Source: Isoetes taiwanensis
Taxonomy: Eukaryota > Streptophyta > Lycopodiopsida > Isoetales > Isoetaceae
Direction: 5' to 3'
DNA: 64,000 nt
Assembly: GCA_021234155.1 (NCBI GenBank)
Contig: JAJEKV010000035.1
Location: forward strand, 9,398,241-9,462,240
Part shown: positions 23,801-36,969 of the stretch, piece after piece
Numbering within the stretch: position 1 is the stretch's first letter
How the letters are laid out: each line of letters begins with the position of its first letter
Notes under the pieces: model-generated
What the model saw: only the letters and a program-made list of their open reading frames with translations
Database searches by the model: none
What the model was told of the DNA's origin: nothing
Position numbers and translations under genes: made by a program

Positions 23801-26800
23801 TAATAATATCTACTTTCTTAGAAAACACTAGTTCCCATTAACACAAATTCTTTCTAACAAGACCATCACTTACTATAGTTCAGTGGTGATACAAGCTGTC
23901 TATTAGATAATTCTTTATATTTAGATATTTCTTTATACCTAGCTCCCAGGATCAAACCCCTTACTTAAATACTTATAACATGTCTTCTATCTAATACAAT
24001 TTTTTCTCCTACAAGAGGAGTCTTAAGAGCTCGTGTATGCACATAAGAAACTCCCGAGGGTGTGTTTGAAAATTTCTTTGTTTTGTTCTTTCAGAATACA
24101 AAAAAAAGAAAAAAGAAAAAAAAAAAAACCGCCCAAACTAGCTTCAGACAAAAGCCATACTAGCATGACTATCTACCTCGGTCCAATCCTTGGTGAACTT
24201 ATCGACCATACATGGACTAGGCTAATCCAAGATGGTACTCCACATCCATGGTCCATGATACTTATCAAGACATACAAAACTAGCCTAATCTTAAAAGTCT
24301 TGAACAACAAAAATGACTCTTTTATGAATCAAAAGACCAAAATACTAAATTTAATAAAATCTTTAGTATGTTTTTACAGAACTGTGCCTCTTCATACAGG
24401 TCAATACATGTTTTAATAATTTCTTACTTAAATTACATCATTAGCCCACAAACCATGCAGGGCTTATCATTTTAAATATCAACCTACAAACTTATGCAAG
24501 CTGTCTGCTTGAACACATGTCAAGTTTTACTTCAACCAGATACCTTTTTATATGGATAATCCAAAGAAGGATCTCCACCAATATGCCAAATCCTCCATAA
24601 GTATAAGGGTGATTGTCACATAATGTATCTTCAAGTCATCAATTTGAAATAATGTGCTTCTAAGGATTAAGTCTTGGTTACACACTGACCATGTCAAAAT
24701 TAGCGTAGACTTCGGTAATTGAGCCAGAGGGATGTGGAGTGGTATAAAGAACAAATGGCACTGGCGAATCCACTTAAATCATGTTATTCCAAAAATGCAT
24801 GAGGCGACTTACAAAAGAATAAACTAAGGAGCCTAACATGTTAAGAGATACAAAGCCATGTCAAATACACTTTTGACAAGAGACCAGTGCATCATATAAG
24901 TAATGCAACAACCATGTTGAAAGCACATTGCCGGTGAGAACATAAATAAAATCAAACACTGTGCAAGCATTTAGTATGCTTGTTTTAGATATCAAGCTTG
25001 ACATTTTTTTTCAAATCTATATGATAAAAATGAAAGGTGTATACTAGAAACCTGTTTGAGATGCGCTCCTCAAATGTCCTCCAAGCTCCATTTTGGTTTT
25101 GTGTTGAATGCATTTTCGGTTGTGCTCACCAAGATATGGTCAAGGAGAATATACCATCGTCATGTATAGGTTCTTCAAGTATCTTACTATGTGCAGCAAA
25201 GCTCCCTTGCAGAGTGGTCATTGAAATATGCTCTCTTGCTGTAGCATGCCAATGGCAAAACCAACAACAAATCATGATTTGTTCCAAGGCTATTGCCCGC
25301 AGGTCTAAAGGGTGGAAAGGACCTCTAGAGTCCATCATGTACGGTATACACAATGCATTCTCCATCTCATCTTTGTTAAGTTAGTTACCAAACGATAAAG
25401 GCCTTCTACCAAATGCTAAGAAGCCAAAATCTATCATTGACATTCTTTCCATGGCTGTGTCCCTTTGGACCCGATTCGGCAGGGGTTGCATTCCTTTGGA
25501 CATTCAATATCTCATGTGGAAGCGGATGCTCAAAAGCAAACCACCCATGTGTATTTAGGCCATAAGCCGCTCTTCTTAGCCGACAAAAAGCCCCCCACAA
25601 AGACGCTAAATGGAGTCGATATCCATATCTCACCTTTTAGGTTGGTCGGATAGGCTCCTCTCTTTCCTTACAAATAGAACATTAGGAAACTCAGAGAAAG
25701 GAAAAGTGCTTAAAGTGCTTTCTCATGTGAATGAAAATGAATGCATGCAACCATTTTCTAAAAGTGAGACATGGCAAACATGCCATACCATCCCATAATT
25801 AAAAGTAAGTGCTTTTCTATAAATTTGACATGCAACTTGTTCCTGGGTCTCATAAGATCCACATTGATGCAATCTATTAAGTAATAGGGTCAACATACAA
25901 TGTTTTCAAATAGTAGTATCTATGTATTCCAATATTGTTCCCAAATATAAGGAGAAATAAGAAAAGAATAACGTTTGGAATGGCGTGCTCAACAAGTTTT
26001 GAAAATGTGCACAACAAGTTTTTTATGAAAATGATATGGCGCATGCTCCACCCATTACTGCCCCGAACGTACATGGCATGCATGTAGCCATCTTGGAATA
26101 TCATTTTAATCACAATTTAAAACTTAAATACTTAACTTGGTGGAAGTGGATTAGACCCAATTTAGCCCGTAAGCTGCATTGTTATGCTTAAAATTATCTC
26201 TACATATGCTCGGTGTATTGTGCTACATATTCTAAGCAGTGTACCACGGATTGCCACAACGAGTTCACCTTTGATGATATAACCTATGGGGAGTTCAAGC
26301 GGAGGTGTTTTGGACTATTTGTATCACATTATATGCTACTTAGGAGTGTTTTAGGCGATTTGGAGCAATATCTATACAAGGGGTCAAATTGCCTTTAAAA
26401 TTAGTATACAAAGGGGATTTTGCTACCCTCAGAACAGGATGCCATGCAGAACTTTGTATATATAAGTGCACCCCTCCCCCATGTGCCTAGGTCATTAGTT
26501 AAATGAATCTCACGGCCTGGGCCAGAGTAATGTTGGAGCATAGACCTCGTTTAACTTATAGTGGAATTCTTGATTGAGAGCCTATGATTTTGAAATGTGA
26601 AATCTGAGTTTGCCTAAGGTTTTGATGGAATGTCAGTACTCTATGTAAGGCAGCCTAAGGTTTAGAATATGAAATCTGGGGGGCTCGAGCCTCACCAAAA
26701 ATAACTCAATGTCACAATACAAGACTACCAAGCGAAAATCTAAGCTAGTGAGCTAACATGATTATTATTTATCTTAAATCCTATGTTTTATAACATCCCA

Positions 26801-29800
26801 TTCATTTTATTTTAGGGCTATCCGAGACCCGCATTTATTGTACTCACATGTGTTTCTTGGATAAAATTTCATGAACAAATACAAATGTAGTAATGTTTCC
26901 ATAGTAATAAAATGTGCTTAATTCCATGTCATTTGATAATTGCACTATTGTTCAACAAGGATGACAAAAATATCTAGATGGTATGCTATGAAGTTCCCAA
27001 AATAAAATAATATCGGCATTATGGGTTTACAAACTAGTAATGTAGGATAAAATCAGATCTGCATCATGGGTTTACAAGCTAGTAGTGTTTTCAAACTGGT
27101 AGTTAGTTTTCATGGTTGTTTATTATTGTGTTGTTAGCAAACATGAAGGTAAGGCCTTAATGGGAGAATATGAAGCTCATGATCAAGCGTTGGACCACAA
27201 TCTGTTACCACAAACAAATGGACTACATATACATTTTATATTATTATTATTACTAGCAATGCTATAGAAGATGCAACCACACAACTGGCATTGTTTAATT
27301 AAAGCCATTCTTTACGAATTACAAAGTCGTATCAATCTCCAAGTAGCATCTTAATTGTATAAAATGTATAATATGATTAGAAGGTGTAGATTATAATTAG
27401 CAAGAAACAGAAGCTTGGTATAACTGCATCATAAAAACCCAAAAAGATAGTCATAATGAAATTCAAGGTCAAAAACCCATAAAGATAGTCATAATATAAT
27501 TCAAGCTTAGGGCACTCAGATACACAATAAATAATACATAGCATTATCCACAAAATAGAATAGACACAACAATATCCAGTATACATCATATGTTTGAGGA
27601 TCTCTCCCAAGAATGCCGACGAAGGTAGAAGTAGGTCCAGGGCCCATGGCCATCATTGTGTTCTAGTGGAGGATGTCCACTAGCTGTGCACTTAAGCAAA
27701 GAATGGTTACAGCAGCGAAAAAAACTTTTTGCAAGCCATATGGCAAGATACCCAACAAGTTGATGTACATGGCAAACTCTATTTCATGTCAAACTGACCC
27801 ACTATTCATGGTGTCAAATTTATGATGCCATTGGAAGCATTCATCCCCATTTTTGCTCATGACGTAAATTCAACTTTCAAAAAGGCCTATTGCAAACTTT
27901 ACAAACACATCTATGTTGTAAGATACAAATCTACAAACATATCTAAGTTGTAAGATACAAACGTGGCACTCTTTCCCTGCAGGGCATTGCTTTAAGAATA
28001 TTGGTGTCAATGAGCAGATTCAGCCGCAGCCACTAGAACCATGACCGCAATAGAATATGAAAAGAATATAGAAAGAAGGAATAGAATAATGTATAGCAGT
28101 AGAACACACCAGTCAAAATTAGAGAACGATCTAACTACACACAACGATTCGTGTAGAGTCCAGTCAAATACACAATAGCCGAAAAGATAAGGAGAAGGAA
28201 TAGAATATAAAGATTTGGAGAAGCTGACTCCTGCAATCATGTCTCACCTTTTTCTAAGCTGTGGGCACAACCAATCTTTTCCTTAATGGTTGCCATTTTT
28301 TCCCTTTCTTCTGTAGAGACTTGTTCTTTACACTTGCAGAGATGTGCACCAAAAAAAAAAAGAAAAAAAAGGGGACTCAATCTGTCAAAAAATAGAAGAA
28401 ATACTGCCTCCTGTCCCCTTTTCCTAAATTTTTCTTCCTAAGCTGAGCTATGGTGTTCTTGCAATCCAATATCGTGAATCCAAAGAAAAAAACAAAATTT
28501 CTAAGAATGCCTTAACACTTGCGTTTACATTCAAGCCAGGCTTCTCTGAGCTTTTTTACAAATGCATCTTATGTGGCACATGTTTGTAAGAAATTTAAGA
28601 ATGATAGTATCCTTTATCATGGCAGTGGGGAGTGGAGATAGGACTGTGAAATCCTTCAGTGCAAAGCAATTGTCATATGGGCTAACAATGATAATGGATT
28701 TTTAAAAGCACCAAACAATCTGGAACCTTCTCTTACCATATGTTGGTGGCCGAGACAATTAACAAATGATAAAACTACCAAAGATGGGCAATCAAACCAG
28801 CTTTAACACACCTCAAAAGTATCTTTGTTTTCCATACATGGAGAAGTTGATTGATTTGTTAATTGGCTACCATTTCACAAGTTAAAAGCAACAATTTAAT
28901 GCATCCATGTAAACTGCTCGCCTCTTGATCCTGAAGATGGTTAAAAAGTTGTGCCATCAGGTCAACTAACAATATCAGGATGATACCATAATCACAAACC
29001 ATGTTATATTGTTCGCTTGCTTTTAAAGCTCAACATGTGCTTATCTATACTACAGCAAACAAAAAATCACAATTTTATGTTGTCCCAAAAGCTGCACTGC
29101 AACCTGCTATTCAACAAAACCATTGCCCTTTCCATCCATAATTAATCCTGCAATCTTGCAATCTTGTGAAGCTTTCTTCCAATATTGCAAGCTTAGTTTT
29201 ATAACCTCTTACCCATTCCAAAGCTTGCCATCTCATAGCCTATTTCAATCGAAAATCATTTTTGCATTTACGGACCGTAACATCATTGTGTCTTTTTGTG
29301 TGTCATAGTAATGCAGCTTGCATCCCAACCAGGGCCTTCCAAAAATATCTGAAAGAAATGGCGCATAGAAAAGTGGGCACCAACAAAAATAAATACCAGA
29401 ACCCACCCTTTAAACAATGTGTTTATCCACGAGTTTGAGCCGAGTTTAAAGCTTAAGCTTTGAAGTAGGATGGAAACAAAGCCTTTGCAAAATGTGACTG
29501 TAATGGCCTTCAAAAATTGCCTGCTCCATGGGAGTAGCATGCCCTGGCGTTAGCGATCACGCTATCTTGTGTCTGAGGTACGTTCAACACGTTTCATCAT
29601 CGGTTGCATCTGGCCGTTTACTTCAAAGTTTATCGGCGCCCTAGTCGCTATCCGGAGTTAGGACTCGATGGTAAGCATCCCATAAGAATAAGCTTTTCGA
29701 GCAAAATAGGCTTTCCAACGAATCCGTTATCTAGAATCAATTACTCGCTATTAAAGCGAATAGAGTGAGTGCAAAGCCTTGCATTTTGTATGGAACCAGT

Positions 29801-29803
29801 AGC
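20839..29803. other. Gene-free, AT-rich interval downstream of the transporter
   Basis: I support no gene. Small direct repeats occur: AAACCATTAACAAAATCATA at about 22647 and 22704; ATGGGTTTACAA(A/G)CTAGTA at about 27019 and 27066; AAAGATAGTCATAATRWAATTCAAG at about 27443 and 27481; and AAGATACAAA.CTACAAACATATCTA text around 27900-27960. A-rich runs are at 24096-24128 and 28349-28371. A 127-codon plus frame at 24033 crosses the first A-rich run and is not credible. The frames near 25.0-25.4 kb match nothing known. Confidence 0.4.
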
Positions 29804-30076
29804 TCAGCGTCTATTCATGCCTTCCGATAGAAGCCTTTCTGGGAATAAGCTTAAACTGCTTATAATTCGTCCATTCTTAACCAGCGTTAAATCAGCTCCC
29901 AGCTTTTGATTGGACAAATGCTGTGACTCCTCTTTATGTAAAGAAACAAGAAACTCTAGATCCCTCCAAAGAGTCGTGAGGTCTGCAGAGAGCCTGCGTT
30001 CAGTAAAGCGTTCGGTGGGGTTAATGCGGAGGAGTGCATTCCAGAAACACCACTCTTGAAATATTTTGGTACCCAC
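29804..30076 (-). other. Unidentified 90-codon minus-strand open frame
   Basis: It runs from ATG at 30076 to a stop at 29804 and reads hydrophilic with leucine-rich segments (RLSADLTTLWRDLEFLVSLH). No family is recognised. It sits leftward of the exon-like stretch at 30432-30867 on the same strand, so the two could in principle belong to one relic gene, but no splice sites link them clearly. Confidence 0.2.
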
Positions 30077-30431
30077 ATAGTCAATTCTAAACTTATAGAA
30101 ACACTCTAGTAGCTATTACACACACCATTAGAAATATCTATATTTTATGTCTAATTATATATATCTATATAGAATCTACCCTATTATAATTATATTTAGA
30201 ATGCGAGTAATAGGCTCAAACAAACAGCTCGTTATATTTCCATGATGCTCACATTATCACTGGTTATATTTATAAAAATGGAAACCAGCAAGTTTGGATA
30301 TGACCAATTTCCATGAGATCAGGAAGAGGGTTCCGATTTTTTTTTTTTGGGTGCACGCTATCCATACCCAAGTAATTAATTCTTGGAGATTAAATTTGGG
30401 CGGCTATTCTTGAAAAACTTTCGAGAGAATT

Positions 30432-30867
30432 TTGTTCTTACCTGCTTCTCCGGCGGTTTCTTTAGTGCTTAATTGTCGATCAAAAGGAGGTTGTGAAGCA
30501 AGCGTAGAATAACTATGGCGTATCTCACTCTTCTTTTCTCCTTCCCTTCCCATTTTCTTGCTTGCCGATTTCTTGAACCGGGGCTATGGTTTTGCCTCTT
30601 CAACCTTTTTCTTTCTACGTCTCTGACTATGGCGATTAATATAGGATAAGGCGGCGGATATGCCGGATAGAAGGTTAGGCATATGGATGAAGCTTTTACG
30701 GCTGGCGATGAAGCGGGCGTGAGAAAGGCTGGAGTTCTGCGAGATCTTGTTGGATGGGCGGTCTGATAGCAATGGCAAAAGATTGCGACATCGGCAAGCG
30801 AAGAGTATAGCGAGCTGACTCTGCTTTCGCCTCTTCTTTTCTTTTTCTTACTCCTTCCCCTCCCCAT
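30432..30867 (-). other. Exon-like minus-strand stretch ending at a consensus splice donor
   Basis: Reading leftward, an ATG at 30867 begins MGRGRSKKKKRRGES, open for 132 codons. A second frame over the same DNA, from about 30778, is rich in Ser and Arg with SLSHARFIASRKSFI, like an organelle-targeting presequence, but has a stop near 30584 and is open again afterwards to ETAGEA. The stretch ends at GAAGCAG followed by GTAAGA at about 30441, a very good donor. Neither frame is recognised. It could be a first exon with leader, a decayed gene, or chance. Confidence 0.25.
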
Positions 30868-32035
30868 CTTTTTTGCTTAAATCAGATATAAGCGAGGAGG
30901 ATTCGCGGGGCACATATTGATAGGATTGGAGAGCCCGGTACTTGCTATCTCTTCAAGAGAGTAAAATTTGATTCTTTCTGCGGCATCCTCTGGCAGCCGG
31001 GCATCCTATCTGTTACATCCTCTCGCACGGTAGAACTCTTCCGGCATCTTCTTACATTAGACTTCTTCATACATTAGACTTGTCTGCGGGGTTTGTTGAA
31101 ATTACTACCACGATTTAAAGTCACGAGGAATTTGTGTGCGAAATGCTTTGTTTAGCGAGGATAGCGTCTTGATAGACTTTCTAAAGTATCATATGCGATT
31201 TTAGCAGGTAATATATTCACTTTAGAAATCTTATTGACATCTGATCCTTTGTGCTGGAAGGTAGCATAAATACATCTTGAGTCTGCATAACTTTGTAAGC
31301 GCCTTTTTGGTAAGTGCTAGAATTGTGGAACAAGTAATGAAATTACGGTGTGGTGATAATTGTGGTGGCAGTAATGTTTATGGAAGTTGTTTTAAAGAAA
31401 AGCCAAGGCTTCTATATAATTGCAGTTCAGCGGTAAAGTACTATGCACGGTACCGCACTTGAGTGAGATGACCCAACCCAAGAGCTCACAATGTTACTTG
31501 CAAATTTTAAGTTATTTAAGTTGTGGCTTAATATATATCCTGATACATCTTTGCTCCATTGTTACTGAGATGGGCTTTTTGTAATTGAACAATATAATCG
31601 GTGGCATTTTGATGGTTTGTGATCTTTGTTACACATTATACGATTCCCTTACATTGTAGAATGAAAGTTCTTGTAGTGCATTATACATTATCTTGGTTAC
31701 CATGTGTTACAACACTAGTTTCTCTCCTCTCTTTTCACGAGTTGGCCACAATCCTTATATGCCTTTTAGGATTGCATATGTGTTTCTTTGTTTTGTCTAA
31801 TAGTAGCTTCTTTTGTGGAACTTGTTGATTATGTAAATGTTGTTGTTATTTCGAGGATACAGTACTTTCCGAATCTAGATTCATTCATGTTGGGGTGTTT
31901 AGCTTGGTACTTTTACATCCCTTGTCGTTCCTCTTAAAATTACATGATTGCATATCCTCTTATAATTAGGTGATAACGAAAACTAGAAACAAAGAAAATA
32001 GAAATTTGTTCCCCTTAAAATTTTTGGTAAACGTG
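30868..32035. other. No gene seen
   Basis: AT-rich with frames of at most about 70 codons and no recognisable product. Confidence 0.4.
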
Positions 32036-32105
32036 GAAATGACCACTTCCCTATTTCCCAATGACCTTCTATTTTCCCATGGGTTGGAAAATAGGGAAGG
32101 GTTTC
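32036..32105. repeat. Hairpin-forming repeat, left partner of the 35.1-kb cluster
   Basis: CTTCCCTATTTCCC at 32046-32059 pairs with GGAAAATAGGGAAG at 32086-32099, with one mismatch. A nested perfect pair is TATTTTCC (32070-32077) with GGAAAATA (32086-32093). The run GGAAAATAGGGAAGGGTTTC (32086-32105) reappears as the reverse complement, in two blocks, at 35142-35153 and 35217-35229. Confidence 0.65.
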
Positions 32106-34224
32106 AATTTAAATTCTTGAGTGTGAATTGCATATGCATGGCGTGCATCATTAATGGCGGCATGCGTGTTGGTGGCTGATGCGTATGAAAAACTAGTCAA
32201 GCTTAGTTTGATTGCTACAGTACATGACTTGATAATGTTGTTTTGCCTTGAATTTGTAATATAAGGGGAGAAGATAAACTACGTAGATCAAAGCGAGGTC
32301 GTTCTGAAACCCGATTACCGTATTGATTTGAATCAATTTCAACCAACCAAAATAAATTAATGAGACCCGTTTTAAGCCGTGACAAATCCCACAAAAAGAC
32401 AAAGAAGAGGGATCCAAAAGAGGTAAAGGTGCCCCAGATTGCAAATTAGTGGTCAAGCCAGAACAGCTCAACCGGTAAAATCCGATGGGTATACAGATCT
32501 ATTCGGCGAACCAAAACCCTGGAATTTTTGCTCACGATTCAATCAAACCATCACAAATGCAATCAAGCCATCATGTTTACCTACTAACTATCTGCTGCCG
32601 AGAACGCTTCAAAATTGATCGGACAAAACTGGCAATGACGGCCTTAGAAGCGGTCTTTTGCCAAAAACAGGCAGCGGTATCGAAGAAAATGTTAGTTAAA
32701 CCACAAGCAATTGTTTTGTCCATTATTACTTAATTTGTGAGAAAATTGTCTATAATTAATTACCTTAAGTGCTTCAGATGTAATTTGGCAGACCATAAAG
32801 TATCTTCTTCTAGCACCTTTGCTTTTCTGCATCACCTTAAAAATTTGTTGGGCATTTTAAAAATAAAATCTTGTGTGGCTGAGGGTAGAGTGGACTATGA
32901 ACTTTATTGTGACTTCTTGCCTTTCCTTTACACTTGCATCAAAATTTGTTCATTTTATCTGGAAATCTTGTATTGGCTGAGGAGGTAAGGAGTGGACTAT
33001 AGACTTTTATTGGCTGGATCATGTGGATTGAACTCTTGAGATTTTTCATCGTTTTTTGTGTTGATCCAATAAGTGTCCTGGATCTTTGACCCATCGGCCA
33101 CAAGAGCTTGTTGAAATATAAGAGCTTACCACTATTATTATAATAATCAGATAACTCTGCCTGCAAATATCCATTAGATCCCTTAGGTTATTGCATTTCA
33201 TTCCTGTAGCCACTAGATTAGATCAGCTAAATAAACTGGGTCAGTTTATCTGTCACCCAATGCAAGCTTTCACTGGCCATGATAAGCAGTCATCCAACAT
33301 ATTCACAATGAATCCCATATATACTTAATGAATCCGGGCCCAGCATAGTAAACTCTGTGGGTCAGATTAACAAATTGCCAGCGGTAAACAATATACACAT
33401 TAAGTTAACAGAAAAGTATGGCAGTCTCATAGCAGTCCACCAGCTAATGAAACTTATTATGTTCTTGCTTTCTGCTGATTCTTATGTCATGGAGCACTTG
33501 CAGTAGGCTTAATGTCTTCTTGTGCATCATTCTGTCCCATTGACGAAACAAGCCTACCTCATGGACTTTGCAATATGGAAGGGGCACCTATCTCTAGTAG
33601 CGATGCTCTATAGCCCTGGCGCCAGTCACCCTGGAACCTTGCTATGTCTTCCCCAGCCTGTTAATATGCTGCAAAATAAAGAAGTTAATTCTGGGGGCGA
33701 GGTTTGAAAAGTACTGGACACCAAATTAATCCACCTTAAAGACTTGGCAGATCATGATGACCTTGGCCAATAATGGAATGAATATGTAGAAGCCACATGT
33801 GGAGCATGGCAGGCCATAACTTGAAGCATAAGATGGGGATTGAACATAGCTGTTGGCCAAATACCCCTTCTCCCATTTCAGTTAGCCTTAACTACGCCTG
33901 CTTGACTCCAGCTCTCTGTGAGAAATTACACTCTCAACAACTTGAAGGAAACATAAAACAGCAGTACTATCACTATAACTTCCCAACTATTATGAATTGG
34001 GGTGTCATATTAGCAATAAGCAACCATGAAGATAACAAAAGATTCCCAATTCTGTCACAAAGATTGAACAGGTTAACTACAGCATATCGTGCAAAAGACT
34101 GGAGAGTAAACCACTGAGAACAGATTTGGCATCACAATTCATAAATGTTTTATAATATATCGTATTAATGTAAAAGCCCACATGACATATTTGCACCAGA
34201 ATGAGAGCATAGATCATCACATAC

Positions 34225-34334
34225 CTGGTCAAGTGCTTGCACTTCAGTAAGTGCATTGTAGAGACAACGGCGAAAAGCATTTCTTAAAATTGTTATCAAA
34301 AAGCAGCTCTGGAAGCCCCAGACGGATTCATCGA
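34225..34334 (-). other. Possible 110-bp minus-strand exon of unknown gene
   Basis: Reading leftward, GCAAACAG at about 34335 is a possible acceptor. It is followed by an open stretch reading ESVWGFQSCFLITILR, then NAFRRCLYNALTEVQALDQ, ending CAG with GTATGT at 34224, a consensus donor. The peptide looks like globular coding sequence, but I do not recognise the family and found no neighbouring exon. Moderate splice signals in AT-rich DNA can arise by chance. Confidence 0.25.
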
Positions 34335-34716
34335 CTGTTTGCAACTCAGATTTACATACGCCCATATTTCAAGAGGGTTCAAAGAGGAAAAGAACCCCAG
34401 GCATAACAGAGAACAATAATGAAACATACCTTGCATCAGAATGGATACAACCCCTCACTTGCCCTAATGCTTTTGAAAAACCACTTGCAGAGCGTCACAT
34501 CCAAGTTGTGGAGCCATATGGCCACCAGCTTAGATCACTCTAAAGCAGATCCAAAAAGCTCAAAAGAGAACAAATCCACTTCTTTAGCAAAGTATTCACA
34601 TCACCATTTGTAATGCATGTTGCTTCCAGCCGACATCTTGTTTTATCAGTTAAATCTCATCCATATCCTCTAGCTTCATTGTCTTCATGTGAGGTAAATG
34701 CAGGGTCTGTGGTACG

Positions 34717-34825
34717 CTCGGATTTGGGCAAAAGGTAGGAGTTTGGAGTTACCGGAAAGGGCAGAAGAACTCGGATTTGGAGCAAAGGCAGGAAAAAGAG
34801 GATCCACGTTACCGGAAAGGGCAGA
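34717..34825. repeat. Two-copy tandem repeat, period 53-60 bp
   Basis: CTCGGATTTGG is at 34717 and 34770, and TTACCGGAAAGGGCAGAA is near 34749 and 34809. The second copy has a small insertion. The 141-codon minus-strand frame at 34685-35110 runs through this repeat (its SALSG segments are the repeat) and is probably not a gene. Confidence 0.65.
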
Positions 34826-35141
34826 ATGGGCAAGAAGGACGAAATGGAATGCACCGGATACCCATAGTCGTCCCCATAGCAAAAACTGACTTTTCCGAAC
34901 TTGGCTATAAACCAAACCGAAAAGAAATCTAATCAGCAAATCTGAAGGGAAATTCTTGTAGGCCCGACTAGACCGTCTAGGCGTCACGGCCTTCTGGTAA
35001 CGGACACTTAGGTGCACCTGCTTGAATTTCGGCGTGGAATGGTAACGGCAGAGTATCTGCACAAAAGTCACCCTGGCAGCCGAACGTGGACACTCTGAAA
35101 TTGCTTCCAAAGTGTCCGCGCATTGTATTCTTTAAAAAATA

Positions 35142-35285
35142 GAAACCCTTCCCTGTTTCCGAGGGAAACCCTTCCGATTTAATTGGAAACCCTTATTTCG
35201 TGAGGAAGGTTTCACATTCCCTATTTTCCATGTGGAAGGGTGGAGGGTTTCCTTGGAAGAAGTTTCCATGGGAATGACCCAAATA
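35142..35285. repeat. Cluster of GAAACCCTTCC motifs in both orientations
   Basis: GAAACCCTTCC occurs at 35142 and, as GGAAACCCTTCCG, near 35163; GGAAACCCTT near 35184; GGAAGGTTTC near 35204; GGAAGGG and GGAGGGTTTCC at 35233-35251. TTCCCTATTTTCC (35217-35229) is the exact reverse complement of 32086-32098, and GAAACCCTTCCC (35142-35153) of 32094-32105. It can fold back on itself and may be a terminus of a foldback or TIR element. Confidence 0.6.
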
Positions 35286-36965
35286 CAGGTACTTAGAACC
35301 AGTTGATGTTTGGTGTGACGGCGTAATCTCCAACTTAACTTCTTATGTTAAAGACAGATTTGACACATACTTTATCCTCTTCTGAATTAAAAGCTTCCTG
35401 CAATTGAAAACATGGAAAAACGTAAATGTTACAACGTTAAAAAGGTGCATGCCAAACCCACAAACAGAATGTTACGACAAAAAACCATTTTCCATAAATG
35501 TTTACAGTTGGAAACCTCATTGTGGGCGGCATTTCTTAGGCACCACCTTAAAGCTGCTCAGTGACAAGCGTAGCTTCAGTACAACTTTAGACTTGGGATA
35601 GCCTAAACGAATGATTAATTGTGTCATCTTAGATTTAAACCAATCAGATATATAGAATAATAATTGAGTTTTCCAAAAGTAGCCAACTAAATGTGAGCAG
35701 TCATTGTTGTGCTCAGTAGCAGAGTGAAACAAAAGATGGTGGCCACCGTAAAATTTGTCCTTCATTAGAAAAATTACCTTTCATGTCATTGTCATCATAT
35801 CTCATATGCGCATACTGAAATTATCTTTTCTCAACCATCAAACCCAATCATCAAGAAATCTGTGCAGCCAGAAAGAGAATGCCAGGCGGCTTGGGACACC
35901 TTCTCGTTCAACAGGAACAGAAAAGAGACAAGTTGGAGTGCTGCCGCATGCTTGTATGTTGCAAGCCCCGCATTCCACCGATACATCTTCTCTGCATTTT
36001 GCAAACACCCTTCTGCATCTTGTATGCTTCAGATTTTATATATGTAAACAAAAGCTTATTGAGCCTGTACCAATCCACTATAGACTATCATGGCATGTAA
36101 ATCTTTTCTCTGCTAGGGCAGAAAGCTTTGCTGCAATGGCACATGACGATACACACATTTTCTTAGCGCATTTTGGTTAAAGACCCCTCTGCATGTGAGA
36201 CCACAACATCTTTACATACAAAGCAGTACCCGTAATGTCTTTCACAAATCATATTCAATGAGCATGGATCCATCTAACACCAACTGCATGACAGTTACAA
36301 GCATTAAGCACAGTAATAGATAATGATCTTATTGGGATCAATATCTCTCAGTGAACAATAAAGTGCACCTCCTTCCCAGACATATGGACATGGAGCTGAT
36401 CATAATATACTCCATAAAGGCATTTCATTCTTCCATTTTTCTCACCTGTCATCTTCCAAACACATAGATTTCACGAGAAGATTGCAAGTATCACCCGGAA
36501 ACTATACCCTACGACTAACAATTTGAGCGTACAATTTCTATCCCGCAGATACTTTTTTCCTCCATCCACAATCCCAAAGATCAAAAAGCAACGGAATCAA
36601 ATCCGGCCAATCAAGAATCACCATGAATACCTGGAAATATGGTCCACTTATGTGGATAGATAGCATGATGTTTAGAACTCCTTGTTCGGTTATCCCGCCG
36701 TATATGGCGCTAAAATTCCTCCCCCATGTGTATCTTTACGTGGCGCAAAGGCCCGCCTAAGGGGCTTGCAGACGAACTTTCAATGGAAAGCTTCTAGGGA
36801 AAAACTTGAGCTCCCAACCATTCTTTTGGAAACACGCAACAATGCTTGATGACAATTTCATCTAAAAATGTGGCAGATGTATTAGTTTCATTGGTAAAAA
36901 GCGGTCATGGGCACAAAGTAAGACGAAGGAAAAAAAAAGCCGTGGGAGAAAGGATCTCCTGCAAA
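35286..36965. other. No supported gene
   Basis: A 141-codon plus frame at 35755-36180 is open, but two other frames are also open across its middle, and no domain is seen in it. Confidence 0.35.
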
Positions 36966-36969
36966 GCTG

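Noticed and set aside
24033-24416. 127-codon plus-strand frame
   Set aside because: It runs through an A-rich stretch that gives a lysine run, and the rest matches nothing known.
34685-35110. 141-codon minus-strand frame
   Set aside because: Its middle is the translation of a 53-60-bp tandem repeat; no domain or splice context.
35755-36180. 141-codon plus-strand frame
   Set aside because: Two other frames are open over the same DNA, and no family or start context supports it.
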